Positions 9,299 to 17,369 of a DNA stretch of 64,000 bases are shown here, in pieces (the stretch's first letter is position 1; each line of letters starts with the position of its first letter). Under the pieces are notes generated by a model. It worked only from the letters and a program-made list of their open reading frames with translations. It was not told the DNA's origin and searched no databases. The stretch is taken from assembly GCF_002159085.1 (NCBI RefSeq), contig NZ_LZRU01000009.1, positions 62,001-126,000 of the forward strand, read 5' to 3'. Source of the stretch: Thermobacillus sp. ZCTH02-B1 (GTDB taxonomy: Bacteria; Bacillota; Bacilli; Paenibacillales; Paenibacillaceae). Made by a program: the position numbers and the translations under genes.

Positions 9299-10147
9299 TC
9301 AGGATGGGTTCGGCAACAGACGCGAGAAGAGGGCAATAAACTGGATGTCGTCGGTTTTCCAGGAGCCGCCGCCGCTTCCGTCGAAGGCGATTTCGAACGA
9401 TTCCCCCGCCTTGACGGATTCACGGAATCGGCTGTGCGTGGAATAGCCGTCCGCAATGGAAGTCAACACCCAAATCTCCGCTTCATCGTCGGAAATTGCG
9501 CGGTTTTCGGTATTGATCATCCGGATGTTCATCCGCTGATCCAGCCAGGACAGCATCTCTCCGTTCACTTCGATGTCCGATATTTCATATTGCAGTTCGA
9601 ACGATCGAGGCACAAATACATGGTCGGAAACGGAAGCGACCTTCAATTGCATGTCTTTGAAATCTTCGATCGCCGCATTGAAAAACCGGGCATCCCTCAA
9701 CGTGAGGATGCGGTGGCGGCGGTCCCACTCGCCGGCGAAATGAAAAGCCTCCATCAGGATTTTCGCGGGGATGAACATCGATTGCCGGATCATCACCGGC
9801 TCGGTATCCATTTCGATCGCCTGGCCGTTTACCCAGGCCGTCGACGATCCGACGGCAAGCCGAAGCGTGTCGTCCCCGAATGCAACAACGGCGGTTTTGG
9901 TTTTCGGCTCATACGTGACCCTGGCGCCCAACAGGTTGCCGACGGCGCGGAGCGGAATCATCAAACGGTTGTTCCCGTCAATAAACGGCGGAGCGGGGGA
10001 GGTGTACAGAACATAGTAGTCGTTGATTTTCAGATGCACGGGAGAAGATATCGTGTTTCCTGCCGCCAGGGTGGGGGAAGAAGACGTCATGATGATCAGG
10101 AACATGAGAAGGCCGCATGCCATCAAAATGAATCTTTTTATCAGCAC
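9299..10147 (-). CDS. Secreted protein with copper amine oxidase N-terminal (stalk) domain
   Basis: About 282 residues. A basic start and hydrophobic run (FILMACGLLMFLIIM) ending in SPTLAAG look like a signal peptide. One stalk-domain repeat pair follows: RLMIPLRAVGNLLGARVTYEPKTK and SMFIPAKILMEAFHF...WDRRHRILTLRD. Such domains are common wall- or matrix-facing modules in Paenibacillus; here there is no catalytic domain. The start is taken as GTG at 10147, since AAAGGAG lies about 10 nt upstream. The region before it is AT-rich. The role of the C-terminal half is unknown. Confidence 0.75.
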   Translation of the reverse strand: MLIKRFILMACGLLMFLIIMTSSSPTLAAGNTISSPVHLKINDYYVLYTSPAPPFIDGNNRLMIPLRAVGNLLGARVTYEPKTKTAVVAFGDDTLRLAVGSSTAWVNGQAIEMDTEPVMIRQSMFIPAKILMEAFHFAGEWDRRHRILTLRDARFFNAAIEDFKDMQLKVASVSDHVFVPRSFELQYEISDIEVNGEMLSWLDQRMNIRMINTENRAISDDEAEIWVLTSIADGYSTHSRFRESVKAGESFEIAFDGSGGGSWKTDDIQFIALFSRLLPNPS

Positions 10148-10344
10148 AGCTTCACAACTCCTTTCCTTATATGGTAAGACGAGAGAACGTTCCAAAGTGT
10201 TTCGTGGCGGGCGTATGACCATTATAAAATACATAATAAAAATTATGTAAACCAATCATGCGTCTTCTTCCGATGGCCGAAAAAGAGGTGTTTGTTCCCG
10301 TTTTGTCTAATCGGGATGAATAAAATGAAAGGAGTGACAAAGGT

Positions 10345-10959
10345 TTGAAACTGCTGATGACATCCAACGGATTTTTCACGGATGAAATCAAGGCGCAGTT
10401 CCTTCGACTTGTCGGCGGTGCACCGGCCGATTGCCGGGTTGCCATCATCACGACCGCGTCGCCGCTCAAGGAGCAAAACCCGTTCGCGCAAAAGGCCGCG
10501 ATCGATTTTCGCGAAATGGGGTTTGCGGACGTTGCATACGTTGATCTTGAGTTTGAAGATCCGGAGATTCTGCGGCGGAAGGATGTCATCTACCTCAACG
10601 GAGGCAATCCGTTCACGTTGCTGTATCATGTGAAAAGGAGCGGAGCGGACCGCGTTCTGCGGGAAATGGTCGCGCAGGATGTCGTCATTGTGGGCGCCAG
10701 CGCCGGATCCGTCATTCTGGGACCGAACATCAAAATCGTGCATTTCTTCACGCCGCAGATGGATGCTTTCGATACCCGGGATTTCACCGCGCTGAATCTG
10801 ACCGGGAAGCTGATTTTTCCGCATTACGACAGAGAAGATCTGTTCCCGGATGCCGCGAACCGGACGATTGAAGAACGGCTTAGGGAATTCGAAGCCCGGG
10901 AAGGCTGCACGGTAACGCGATTGAAGGATGACGGGTGGATCGCGGAAATTTTGGGATAA
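10345..10959 (+). CDS. Peptidase S51 family protein (type 1 glutamine amidotransferase-like)
   Basis: The 204-residue cytosolic protein belongs to the dipeptidase E-like S51 family. The nucleophile Ser sits in VIVGASAGSVILGP near residue 118, after the YLNGGNPF motif near residue 80. The family also includes cyanophycinase, so the substrate is uncertain. It starts at TTG 10345 with AAAGGAG at 10328-10334. The insertion sequence lies directly behind its stop codon and does not interrupt it. Confidence 0.85.
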   Translation: MKLLMTSNGFFTDEIKAQFLRLVGGAPADCRVAIITTASPLKEQNPFAQKAAIDFREMGFADVAYVDLEFEDPEILRRKDVIYLNGGNPFTLLYHVKRSGADRVLREMVAQDVVIVGASAGSVILGPNIKIVHFFTPQMDAFDTRDFTALNLTGKLIFPHYDREDLFPDAANRTIEERLREFEAREGCTVTRLKDDGWIAEILG

Positions 10960-10966
10960 TATTTAT
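10959..10966. repeat. Target-site duplication, left copy
   Basis: The 8-bp ATATTTAT directly abuts the left terminal inverted repeat and is repeated exactly at 12345-12352. An 8-bp duplication is the normal size for ISL3-family insertion. Confidence 0.9.
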
Positions 10967-10993
10967 GGCTCAATACCAAAGTTAGTGCTTGAC
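10967..10993. repeat. IS left terminal inverted repeat
   Basis: It begins GGCTCAATACCAAA and ends TAGTGCTTGAC. It pairs with 12318-12344 at 23 of 27 positions. The transposase stop codon lies immediately inside it. Confidence 0.9.
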
Positions 10994-10994
10994 T

Positions 10995-12236
10995 TTATGT
11001 ACCAAATCGTTCACGGTTACATTCGACCAGAAGTCCTTGTACGTAACGCTCCCGGTTCCGGGTGAAGTAATGCCGACGTTGATAGGCTTTCATTCGGTTA
11101 TTTCTTCCTTCAACTGCCGCATTGGTCCAGCGACAGGAGTGGTAATGGACGATCTCCGTTCGCCAGTGTCGCATCGTTTTGATGCAGGCGGCAACTGCCG
11201 GATGCTGCAAAAGTTCCCCTTGTTCCAGCCAGCGGTCAAACCAGATGGCAGCCACTTTGGCGTCCGGTGCACCGTCGTACCATTCTCCAAGCGCTTCTTT
11301 CCAGGCATAAACCTGCTGTAAAAGCGACGCATAGCTGAGGATTTCTTGTAACTCCCGCTGTTTTTCAGAAGGCAACGATGCTGCCTGGGGGTTCAGAAGC
11401 CGGTGTTTGGCTTTGAGGTTTGCCCGGGCTCTGGCCGACAGCGAACCCTGTACGTCTTTTCGGACCGCCTGAAGGGCATCGATCACGTAACGCATCACGT
11501 GAAACCGGTCCGCGACTCGAAGGGCACCCGGAAAACATTCCTGAATCCAGGCATGGTAATAGGGAGCCAGGTCCATCACCACCGCCTTGGGACGAAGCGC
11601 CAGAAACTCCGGGTGTTTTCGAGCATACTCCCGCAATTCGTCCAGCTTGCGTCCGGGCAAGATATCCAGCAACGTTTCGCCTCGGAGGTCATGGATGCCG
11701 GTATTGTAGGTATGACCTTTTCGAATCGCAAAGTCGTCGATGCCCAGCACGAGATGGCTGCTGCTCAGGGCATCGTTTCACGCTAATTGCCGAAGCCGCT
11801 CGCTTTCCACCGACAACCATTGTTGATGTTTGGTCTGCAGGGTGCTGGCCGGGATATGATAGATCTCCGCACTCTGCTTGACGGTGGAGACCGACGCGGT
11901 GCGAATGGCCTGTTGCTCGAACGCGGTACTGTAACGTCTGCCAGGACGGACAAACGAGTACTTCCAAACGAAACCGGCTTGGCAATTCTTGCAGAACAGA
12001 CGGATGGCCGGAGCCAAAATATAGACGATTTTGCCGAAAGCGTCCGTATGCCGGATTTTTCGGGTTTGGTTGCTGCCTTTGCGGATGACCGAACGATCAG
12101 AACGGCAAATGGGGCAAGCCTGCTTGCATGACTTTGGAACAATCTGAATATGGATCGTCTGCTTGTCAATTTCCACAATCTGTTGAACATTTACCTCTGG
12201 TAAATTGACGAAAAGATCAGTATACTGGTTGTGCAT
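10995..12236 (-). pseudogene. ISL3-family transposase with an in-frame stop
   Basis: Read through, the frame encodes about 413 residues, the usual ISL3 length. The N-terminal part has a zinc finger (CPICRSD ... FCKNCQAGF), a conserved RKIRHTD stretch and a helix-turn-helix near residues 105-135. A TGA at 11778-11780 follows RLRQLA. The same frame then continues without a shift through GIDDFAIRKGHTY (first catalytic Asp), VVMDLAPYYHAWIQ (second Asp) and AAVEGRNNRMKAYQRR (catalytic Glu). So the catalytic core is intact but separated by one nonsense codon, and the copy is probably inactive unless the stop is read through. Confidence 0.9.
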
Positions 12237-12317
12237 CTGTCATTCCTCAAGTTGGATTGGTCGCACAACCATCTTATGGAATGTACAGATGTTTTTCAAT
12301 TTTTCGCTCTACATGTT

Positions 12318-12344
12318 GTCAAGCACTATGTTTGGTGTAGAGCC
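12318..12344. repeat. IS right terminal inverted repeat
   Basis: On the minus strand it reads GGCTCTACACCAAA ... TAGTGCTTGAC, the partner of the left end at 10967-10993. Confidence 0.9.
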
Positions 12345-12352
12345 ATATTTAT
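12345..12352. repeat. Target-site duplication, right copy
   Basis: ATATTTAT is identical to the copy at 10959-10966. Confidence 0.9.
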
Positions 12353-12764
12353 ATTTAATGAGATTAAATATTAAGCAGAAGAATGATGGGACACAACGCT
12401 AAGGAAGAACTTATCGAGTCGGGGATGTTTGAGGATGAACCGACATGGAGCGCCGCCGCGCAATCTTGCGATCGGATCCGGCTAAAGGTTGCCATTCGGA
12501 ATGGCTGGCGGACTATGCTTTTTGCATGCGAGTGTCCGGGCGCTTTCCTGTTTCAAACAGGATTACCCCGGTCAATCCTTTATGTAGCGCAATATCACCA
12601 CTCATAAATGCTCAATAAACGCCCGGTTAAAGAAGAACGCAAACCGGAAGATGCGAACACGGCGGATGGATCGGACTTGGATGGAGCCCGCTTTTTCCGA
12701 ACCTCTTTTTCACAAAATCCGTATTTTGTACAAATGTCTATATCGCGGAGAAAAGCGGGCCACG
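12353..12764. other. Non-coding stretch behind the insertion sequence
   Basis: No convincing gene was found here. Short open frames exist (for example 12383-12607) but have no ribosome site or recognisable motif. The left end is AT-rich. A small palindrome CCTGTTTCAAACAGG sits near 12548-12562. The stretch may hold decayed sequence left from before the insertion. Confidence 0.5.
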
Positions 12765-13436
12765 CTATTCCTCCGCGCCTGCCAATTCGATAACCGTCGA
12801 ATAACGCACAGCCTCGCCACCATGCCGTTGATATTGCAGCCCTTTGATACCGTCTTCGATTTCCTCGGCCGTGTCATCCGGGCCATGCGTCAACTTGTCC
12901 CGTTCCACATTCGTCACCAGCCATTGGCCATCGCGTTTTTCAAGCGAATATTTCAGGGTGGTCGTGGTCATCGGACGGTCTTGCAAGGTTTTGCTTTCCA
13001 ACGCATAGACAACGGCTTGATCGGGTCGGTCTCCTTCATACACATCCGAGATTTTGACGACCGTGCGGACCTTGTCCAGACCCACATGGCGCATCATCCG
13101 GAGCATGAATTCCTTGTGCCGCTCGTATTCCTCGACCGTCATGCCCGCCATGTCTTCGCGGGTGTACGATTCATCGTTATAGCCGAAAACGATTTCATCA
13201 CGCAGGGCTGCCCGGTATTCCCCGCTTGCGATGTCATGGATGGCTTCATCATATTGCGCATAGGTGATATGAAAATGCAAAAGATCATGCTTACTCCGCA
13301 GAACGGTCTCCACGTTTTCCAGGATCCGCTTCTTCTCCGCATCATCATGTAGGGACGTACCGGAAGCGCATGCCGTGATCAACACTGCCAGTGACAGCGG
13401 GAAAAGAAACCCGCACTTCCTCGCCATTCGTCTCAT
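12765..13436 (-). CDS. Putative lipoprotein, function unknown
   Basis: About 223 residues. The N-terminus MRRMARKCGFLFPLSLAVL is followed by LITAC, a lipobox, so it is probably lipid-anchored outside the cell after cleavage before Cys. The rest is soluble and charged, with DMAGMTVEEYERHKEFMLR in the middle and a C-terminal half (VYALESKTLQDRPMTTTTLKYSLEKRDGQWLV) resembling NTF2-like or DUF4878-like domains. The ATG at 13436 is chosen for the GGGGAG about 9 nt upstream. No pathway can be assigned. Confidence 0.75.
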   Translation of the reverse strand: MRRMARKCGFLFPLSLAVLITACASGTSLHDDAEKKRILENVETVLRSKHDLLHFHITYAQYDEAIHDIASGEYRAALRDEIVFGYNDESYTREDMAGMTVEEYERHKEFMLRMMRHVGLDKVRTVVKISDVYEGDRPDQAVVYALESKTLQDRPMTTTTLKYSLEKRDGQWLVTNVERDKLTHGPDDTAEEIEDGIKGLQYQRHGGEAVRYSTVIELAGAEE

Positions 13437-13533
13437 GCCCGCCACTCCCCGCCTCACCCCGATTCGCCATCGGCGAAGGAGATGTTATGGATTGAAGCTG
13501 CGGTCCATATACCGCCACCACGAATCGGTACAA

Positions 13534-13992
13534 CTACTCCTCCACCTCGAAGATGCTGTCCACGATGATCGGCAGATTGTCCCGCACCGAGACCGCGCCG
13601 AATACCGAGCGCGCGTGGCTTCCCCGCTCGCCGAACACTTCGTACATCAGATCGGAGAAGCCGTCGAGCACCTTGTGATGCTCTTCGAAATCGGGCGTCG
13701 CGTTCACGAACCCCTGCACCTTGACAACCCGTTTCACCTTGTCCAGCGAGCCGAGCGCCGACTTCAGCACGGCGAGCACTTCGACCGCCGTCTCGCGGGC
13801 GTAACGGTAGCCCTCTCCGGTCGTGTACGTCTCGCCCAGCTTTCCCTTCGCGCCGCTCGTCGGCCCTTTGCCCGAGACGAACATCAGCCCGTTCACGATG
13901 ACGTAATTCGCATATTTCGCAGCCGGATGGCTCGCCTGCGGCAGCACGATCCCGAGCTCCCGCAGCCGTTGTTCCGCATTCCCTTGAACCAT
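13534..13992 (-). CDS. RidA family (YjgF/YER057c/UK114) protein
   Basis: The 152-residue protein has the RidA core: NYVIVNGLMFVSGKGP, YRYARETAVEVLAVLKSALGSLDKVKRVVKVQGFVN, and the C-terminal GSHARSVFGAVSVRDNLPIIVD with the conserved Arg. Members hydrolyse reactive enamine/imine intermediates; this longer subgroup is less well defined. It starts at ATG 13992 behind GGGGAGGA. That ribosome site lies inside the 3' end of the small membrane frame upstream (stop only 2 nt before the ATG), so it is part of the same transcript. Confidence 0.9.
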   Translation of the reverse strand: MVQGNAEQRLRELGIVLPQASHPAAKYANYVIVNGLMFVSGKGPTSGAKGKLGETYTTGEGYRYARETAVEVLAVLKSALGSLDKVKRVVKVQGFVNATPDFEEHHKVLDGFSDLMYEVFGERGSHARSVFGAVSVRDNLPIIVDSIFEVEE

Positions 13993-13994
13993 TC

Positions 13995-14138
13995 CTATCC
14001 TCCCCGCTTTCTGCTCCATTTCCAACCGAACACGCGGACCTGCACGACCGCCCGTGAAATCCAGTGCGCGAGCGCGTACAACAGAATGAACAGGATCACG
14101 AAGCCGCGCAGGAACATCCAGGCGACGATCCATATCAG
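13995..14138 (-). CDS. Small membrane segment in frame with the TPR gene before it
   Basis: From the TAA ending the TPR gene (14145-14147) the same frame runs on for 50 codons to TAG at 13995-13997. It encodes a strong membrane helix (FLRGFVILFILLYALAHWI) and a basic tail (VFGWKWSRKRGG). There is no good start: an ATG at 14117 lies inside the helix and lacks a ribosome site, and CTG at 14138 is the only other option. It could be a separate 47-residue protein. More simply, it is the detached C-terminal anchor of the TPR protein, cut off by a nonsense change such as CAA to TAA. Confidence 0.5.
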   Translation of the reverse strand: MIWIVAWMFLRGFVILFILLYALAHWISRAVVQVRVFGWKWSRKRGG

Positions 14139-14144
14139 GAGAAC

Positions 14145-14885
14145 TTACCAGGGTTTCAGCCGGCGCAGCTGATGGACCGGCCAGAGGAACAGTCGGTACA
14201 GCCGGCTGGCGTGCTGCAGCGCTTCGAGATACTCGTCCCGGATCTGCTTGTCCTCCGGATTGAGCCGCACCGCATTCCGCATGTACGCTTCCTGCCGGTC
14301 GAAATGCCCGCGCGTCCTGGCCGCCCAGGACAGATACAACAGCGCGTACGGCTCCTCGACGCTTGAGGGGAGCGCCCGGCGCTCCAGCTCTTCCGATTCG
14401 GCGAACCGCCCCGCCAATGCCTCCGTGTAGCTCGCCATCGCGAGATACAGCGGACTGTCCGGCCGAAGCCGCAGGGCTTCATCCAGCAGGGCCCGCGCTT
14501 CCCGAAACTTTCCCCTCTTGTTCTCGCGGTTCGCCTTCAGGAAATAATAGTGCGCCTCTTCGGGATCGATCCGCAGCGCCTGTTCCACGGCTTCGTCGAA
14601 TGCCTCGTCCCTGCCGGTTTCGTAGAATGCGCCCACCCGGACATACCAGGCGAGCGGATGGTCCGGCTCGTTCCGCAGCGCCATGGCGGCCCAGTGCAGC
14701 GCCTTGTCGTACTCGTCCTGGAGCAGCCAGACGTTCGCGATCAACGCCATTGCATCGGGATTTTCCGGTTCCGTGCGCAGAATCTGCTCCAGTTCCTGCA
14801 GCGCTTCCTTGTACCTTCTCCAATGGATCAACTGCTGCGCCCGGGCAAACTGCGAATGTATGCCAAGCGTATCCATTTGGCTCAC
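14145..14885 (-). CDS. Tetratricopeptide-repeat protein, probably C-terminally truncated
   Basis: The 246 residues form about five TPR units, for example RRYKEALQELEQILRTEPENPDA, DEYDKALHWAAMALRNEPDHPLA and GKFREARALLDEALRLRPDSP. TPRs are protein-interaction scaffolds, so no enzyme role can be inferred. The GTG start at 14885 has AAAGGGAG 9 nt upstream. The chain ends RRLKPW at a TAA, but the open frame continues beyond it with a transmembrane anchor (see 13995-14138). RidA follows on the same transcript. Confidence 0.8.
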   Translation of the reverse strand: MSQMDTLGIHSQFARAQQLIHWRRYKEALQELEQILRTEPENPDAMALIANVWLLQDEYDKALHWAAMALRNEPDHPLAWYVRVGAFYETGRDEAFDEAVEQALRIDPEEAHYYFLKANRENKRGKFREARALLDEALRLRPDSPLYLAMASYTEALAGRFAESEELERRALPSSVEEPYALLYLSWAARTRGHFDRQEAYMRNAVRLNPEDKQIRDEYLEALQHASRLYRLFLWPVHQLRRLKPW

Positions 14886-14919
14886 GCCGGTTTTCTCCCT
14901 TTGTGCAGTGCGCGTTTAG

Positions 14920-15015
14920 TTATTTGATCCCGTGCTTCTTCATATAGTCCAGCACGACCTGGTATTCCCGGTTCGCGTCGCTGAACATGGCGTAGTTCTT
15001 CGCGGTGGCAAACCA
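14920..15015 (-). pseudogene. Orphan C-terminal gene fragment
   Basis: A 31-codon frame ends KNYAMFSDANREYQVVLDYMKKHGIK before TAA at 14920-14922, and is preceded by a stop at 15016-15018. The composition is protein-like (DYMKKHGIK resembles a genuine C-terminus), but no start or ribosome site is present. It looks like the tail of a gene whose front has been lost. The parent gene is not recognised. Confidence 0.4.
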
Positions 15016-15042
15016 TTATACAGCGATCACGATTTTGAACAA
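15015..15042 (-). promoter_or_regulatory. Sigma-A-type promoter
   Basis: On the minus strand, TTGTTC (15037-15042) and a perfect TATAAT (15015-15020) are separated by 16 nt. It points into the fragment and on to the TPR-RidA genes, and is the likely promoter of that transcript. Confidence 0.6.
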
Positions 15043-15068
15043 GCCCTTCAGGCTTCAGTCGACGGGAA

Positions 15069-16049
15069 TCACAGCGGCCCGACGACGGGATGCGGCACGT
15101 AGGGCTCTTCCAGATACGCGATTTCCTCCGGGCTCAGCTCGACCTCGAGCGCGGCGACGGCGTCCTCGAGATGCGCAATCTTCGTCGCGCCGACGATCGG
15201 CGCCGTGATGCCGGGCTTGTGCAGCAGCCAGGCCAGCGCGATCCGCGCGCGCGGCACGCCGCGCTTCTCCGCGAGCTCGCCCACCCGGTCGATGATCGCC
15301 CGGTCGGCGTCGGCCATCCGGTCGTATTTCTGCTTCTGGACCTCGTCGGTCTCCGATCGGAGCGTCTTCTCCTCCGGCCGGCGCGTCAGCCGGCCGCCAG
15401 CAAGCGGACTGTACGGAATGACGCCGATGCCCTCCGACCGGCAGAGCGGGAGCATCTCGCGTTCGTCTTCGCGGTAGATCAGATTGTAGTGGTTCTGCAT
15501 CGAGACGAACTTCGTCCAGCCGCGCCGTTCGGCGACGCCCAGCGCCTTCATGAACTGCCAGGCGTACATTGCGGAGGCGCCGATGTAGCGCGCCTTCCCG
15601 GCCTTCACGACGTCGTGCAGCGCCTCCATCGTCTCCTCGATCGGCGTGTTGTAGTCCCAGCGGTGGATCTGGTAGAGGTCGACGTAGTCGGTGCCGAGCC
15701 GCTTCAGGCTTTTGTCGATCTCGCTCATGATCGCCTTGCGGGACAGTCCGGCGCCGTTCGGTCCCTCCTGCGTCCGGAAAAACACCTTCGTCGCGATGAC
15801 CACCTCGTCCCGGTTCGCAAGCTCCTTCAGCGCGCGGCCGAGGTATTCCTCGCTGGTGCCGCCGGAATAGACGTTGGCCGTGTCGAAGAAATTGATCCCG
15901 AGCTCCAGCGCCCTTTTGATGACCGGCCGGGCGTCCTCCTCCTTCAGCACCCAGGGATGGTGCCCGCGCGACGCGTCGCCGAATCCCATGCAGCCGAGGC
16001 AGATCCTCGACACTTCCAGACCGGTATTGCCGAGTCTCACATAGTGCAT
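15069..16049 (-). CDS. Aldo/keto reductase
   Basis: The 326-residue NADPH-dependent oxidoreductase starts MHYVRLGNTGLEVSRICLG. The catalytic tetrad can be followed: Asp and Tyr in FFDTANVYSGGTSEEYLG, Lys in VVIATKVFF, His in LYQIHRWDYNTPIEETM. It resembles the large YhdN/GSP69-like AKR group acting on aldehydes and ketones; the substrate cannot be predicted. The ATG at 16049 follows GGGGAAGGA. It shares family with the gene at 57622-58596 but is clearly a separate member. Confidence 0.92.
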   Translation of the reverse strand: MHYVRLGNTGLEVSRICLGCMGFGDASRGHHPWVLKEEDARPVIKRALELGINFFDTANVYSGGTSEEYLGRALKELANRDEVVIATKVFFRTQEGPNGAGLSRKAIMSEIDKSLKRLGTDYVDLYQIHRWDYNTPIEETMEALHDVVKAGKARYIGASAMYAWQFMKALGVAERRGWTKFVSMQNHYNLIYREDEREMLPLCRSEGIGVIPYSPLAGGRLTRRPEEKTLRSETDEVQKQKYDRMADADRAIIDRVGELAEKRGVPRARIALAWLLHKPGITAPIVGATKIAHLEDAVAALEVELSPEEIAYLEEPYVPHPVVGPL

Positions 16050-16169
16050 CCGATCCTTCCCCCGCTTTCTTGCCACCGGTTTGTCCCTATCATAACCCGG
16101 AACGGGAAATGGTTCCAGACATTGGACACCATACGGCGGACCGCCGCGCCGGAGCCGGCCGAAACCGCA

Positions 16170-16195
16170 AAGACCGGCCCGTACGGGCCGGTCTT
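16170..16195 (-). terminator. Palindromic hairpin behind the CDF exporter
   Basis: AAGACCGGCCC GTAC GGGCCGGTCTT forms an 11-bp perfect stem 11 nt after the stop at 16207. The minus strand continues TTTGCGGTTT, a weak T-tract. Confidence 0.65.
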
Positions 16196-16206
16196 CATTC
16201 ATCTTC

Positions 16207-17256
16207 TCAGTGGCATTCCAGCCGGGCGTGGCGGCAGCCGGACTTCTCGATCTGGATCGTCGCGTGTCGGATGCGGAAGCCGTCCTCGATCCGGCGGATC
16301 GCCTCCTGCAGGACGCGCTGCTCGTTCTGCCCGTCCCGGATGCGCAGATGGCAGCTCAGCGCGTTCAGGCCGGACGAGATCGTCCAGATGTGGAGGTCGT
16401 GGAGATCGAGCACGCCGTCGAGGGCAAGCAACGCCTCCCTCACCTTCCGGGCGTCGATCGTCTCCGGCGTTCCTTCCATCAGAATGTGGACGGCGGATCG
16501 GGTGACGTTCCAGGCGCCGCGTACGATGAGCAGCGTGACAAGCACGCTGATGAGCGGGTCGACCCAGTGCCACGAGGTCAGCGAAATGATGAGGCCCGCC
16601 GCGATCACGCCGACGGAGCCCAGCGCGTCGCCGATGACGTGAAGCCAGGCGCTGCGCACGTTCAGATTCGAATGCACGTCGCCCATGCGCATCAGGAACC
16701 AGGCGCTGGCGAGGTTCGCGGCGAGCCCGACGGCGGCGACGGCGGTCATCAGGCCGCCGGCCGTCTCGGCCGGCTCGCGGAACCGTCCGACCGCTTCCCA
16801 CAGGATGAACCCCGCCATGACGAACAGGGCGGCGCCGTTGGCCAGCGCGGCCAGTATCTCGAACCGGCGGAATCCGTAGGAACGCTCCGGCGTGGACGGC
16901 TTTGCCGCGAGCCATATCGCGATCAGGCTGAGCGCCAGCGCTCCCGCGTCGCTGAACATGTGGCCCGCGTCCGACAAGAGCGCCAGGCTGTCCGCGGCCA
17001 GCCCGCCGGCGATCTCCAGCGCCAGAATACCGGTCGTGATCGCGAGCGCGGCGGCGAGGCTTTTCCGGTTGCCGGCAACGGGATCGTGGAGGTGATCATG
17101 ATGATGTCCGTGACGATGGCGACCGCGGGGATGCCGGCCGTGATCATGTCCGGCATGTTCATGTCCGCGGGGTTCATGATCGGCAGGATCGTGCAAATGA
17201 TGCCGGTGCGCGGCATGATCGCGCCCCTGTCCGGCCGGGAGATGATCGTGTGTCAT
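16207..17256 (-). CDS. czcD: Cation diffusion facilitator, CzcD-type zinc/cadmium exporter
   Basis: The 349-residue membrane protein exports divalent metal against protons. The first 60 residues are extremely rich in His and Asp (HGHHHDHLHDP), a cytosolic metal-binding tail. Six helices follow. The transport site is seen in helix 2 (SDAGHMFSDA) and helix 5 (HVIGDALGS), both HxxxD motifs. A C-terminal cytoplasmic domain of about 90 residues follows. GGAGG precedes the ATG. Upstream is a palindromic ArsR/SmtB-type operator next to a TATAAT box, and the repressor gene lies just upstream on the same strand. Confidence 0.93.
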   Translation of the reverse strand: MTHDHLPAGQGRDHAAHRHHLHDPADHEPRGHEHAGHDHGRHPRGRHRHGHHHDHLHDPVAGNRKSLAAALAITTGILALEIAGGLAADSLALLSDAGHMFSDAGALALSLIAIWLAAKPSTPERSYGFRRFEILAALANGAALFVMAGFILWEAVGRFREPAETAGGLMTAVAAVGLAANLASAWFLMRMGDVHSNLNVRSAWLHVIGDALGSVGVIAAGLIISLTSWHWVDPLISVLVTLLIVRGAWNVTRSAVHILMEGTPETIDARKVREALLALDGVLDLHDLHIWTISSGLNALSCHLRIRDGQNEQRVLQEAIRRIEDGFRIRHATIQIEKSGCRHARLECH

Positions 17257-17273
17257 GATGATCCTCCATAATA

Positions 17274-17297
17274 ATATATGAATAATTGTTCATATAT
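17274..17297. promoter_or_regulatory. ArsR/SmtB-type operator of the CDF exporter
   Basis: An inverted repeat ATATATGAA - 6 nt - TTCATATAT lies immediately after the -10 box, so a bound repressor would block transcription. It has the imperfect 12-2-12 form of known SmtB/CzrA/CadC sites (TGAA...TTCA core). A close relative occurs at 22072-22095 before the P-type ATPase. Confidence 0.8.
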
Positions 17298-17326
17298 ATT
17301 ATAATTCAACACTTCCCGCCGCGCAA
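17298..17326 (-). promoter_or_regulatory. Promoter of czcD
   Basis: On the minus strand, TTGCGC (17321-17326) and TATAAT (17298-17303) are spaced by 17 nt. The operator at 17274-17297 begins directly after the -10 box. Confidence 0.65.
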
Positions 17327-17342
17327 TCCGCGAATGTACAAT

Positions 17343-17364
17343 ACCCGCGCGTTCGGGCGCGGGT
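17343..17364 (-). terminator. Hairpin behind the ArsR gene
   Basis: ACCCGCGC / GCGCGGGT form an 8-bp stem with a 6-nt loop, 5 nt after the ArsR stop. The T-tract on the minus strand (TATTGT) is poor, so some transcription may continue into czcD. Confidence 0.5.
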
Positions 17365-17369
17365 TTCCT

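Larger units (their letters stand above)
10967..12344 (-). mobile_element. ISL3-family insertion sequence, complete ends
   Basis: This 1378-bp element is bounded by 27-bp imperfect terminal repeats (23 of 27 match) starting GGCTC, flanked by an exact 8-bp duplication ATATTTAT. It contains one transposase frame on the minus strand, interrupted by one TGA. Its base composition is more AT-rich than its surroundings. The intact ends and perfect duplication suggest a fairly recent insertion. It landed just behind the S51 peptidase stop codon. Confidence 0.93.

Noticed and set aside
12383..12793. Two short plus-strand frames behind the insertion sequence
   Set aside because: No ribosome site, no motif, and composition unlike the neighbouring genes.
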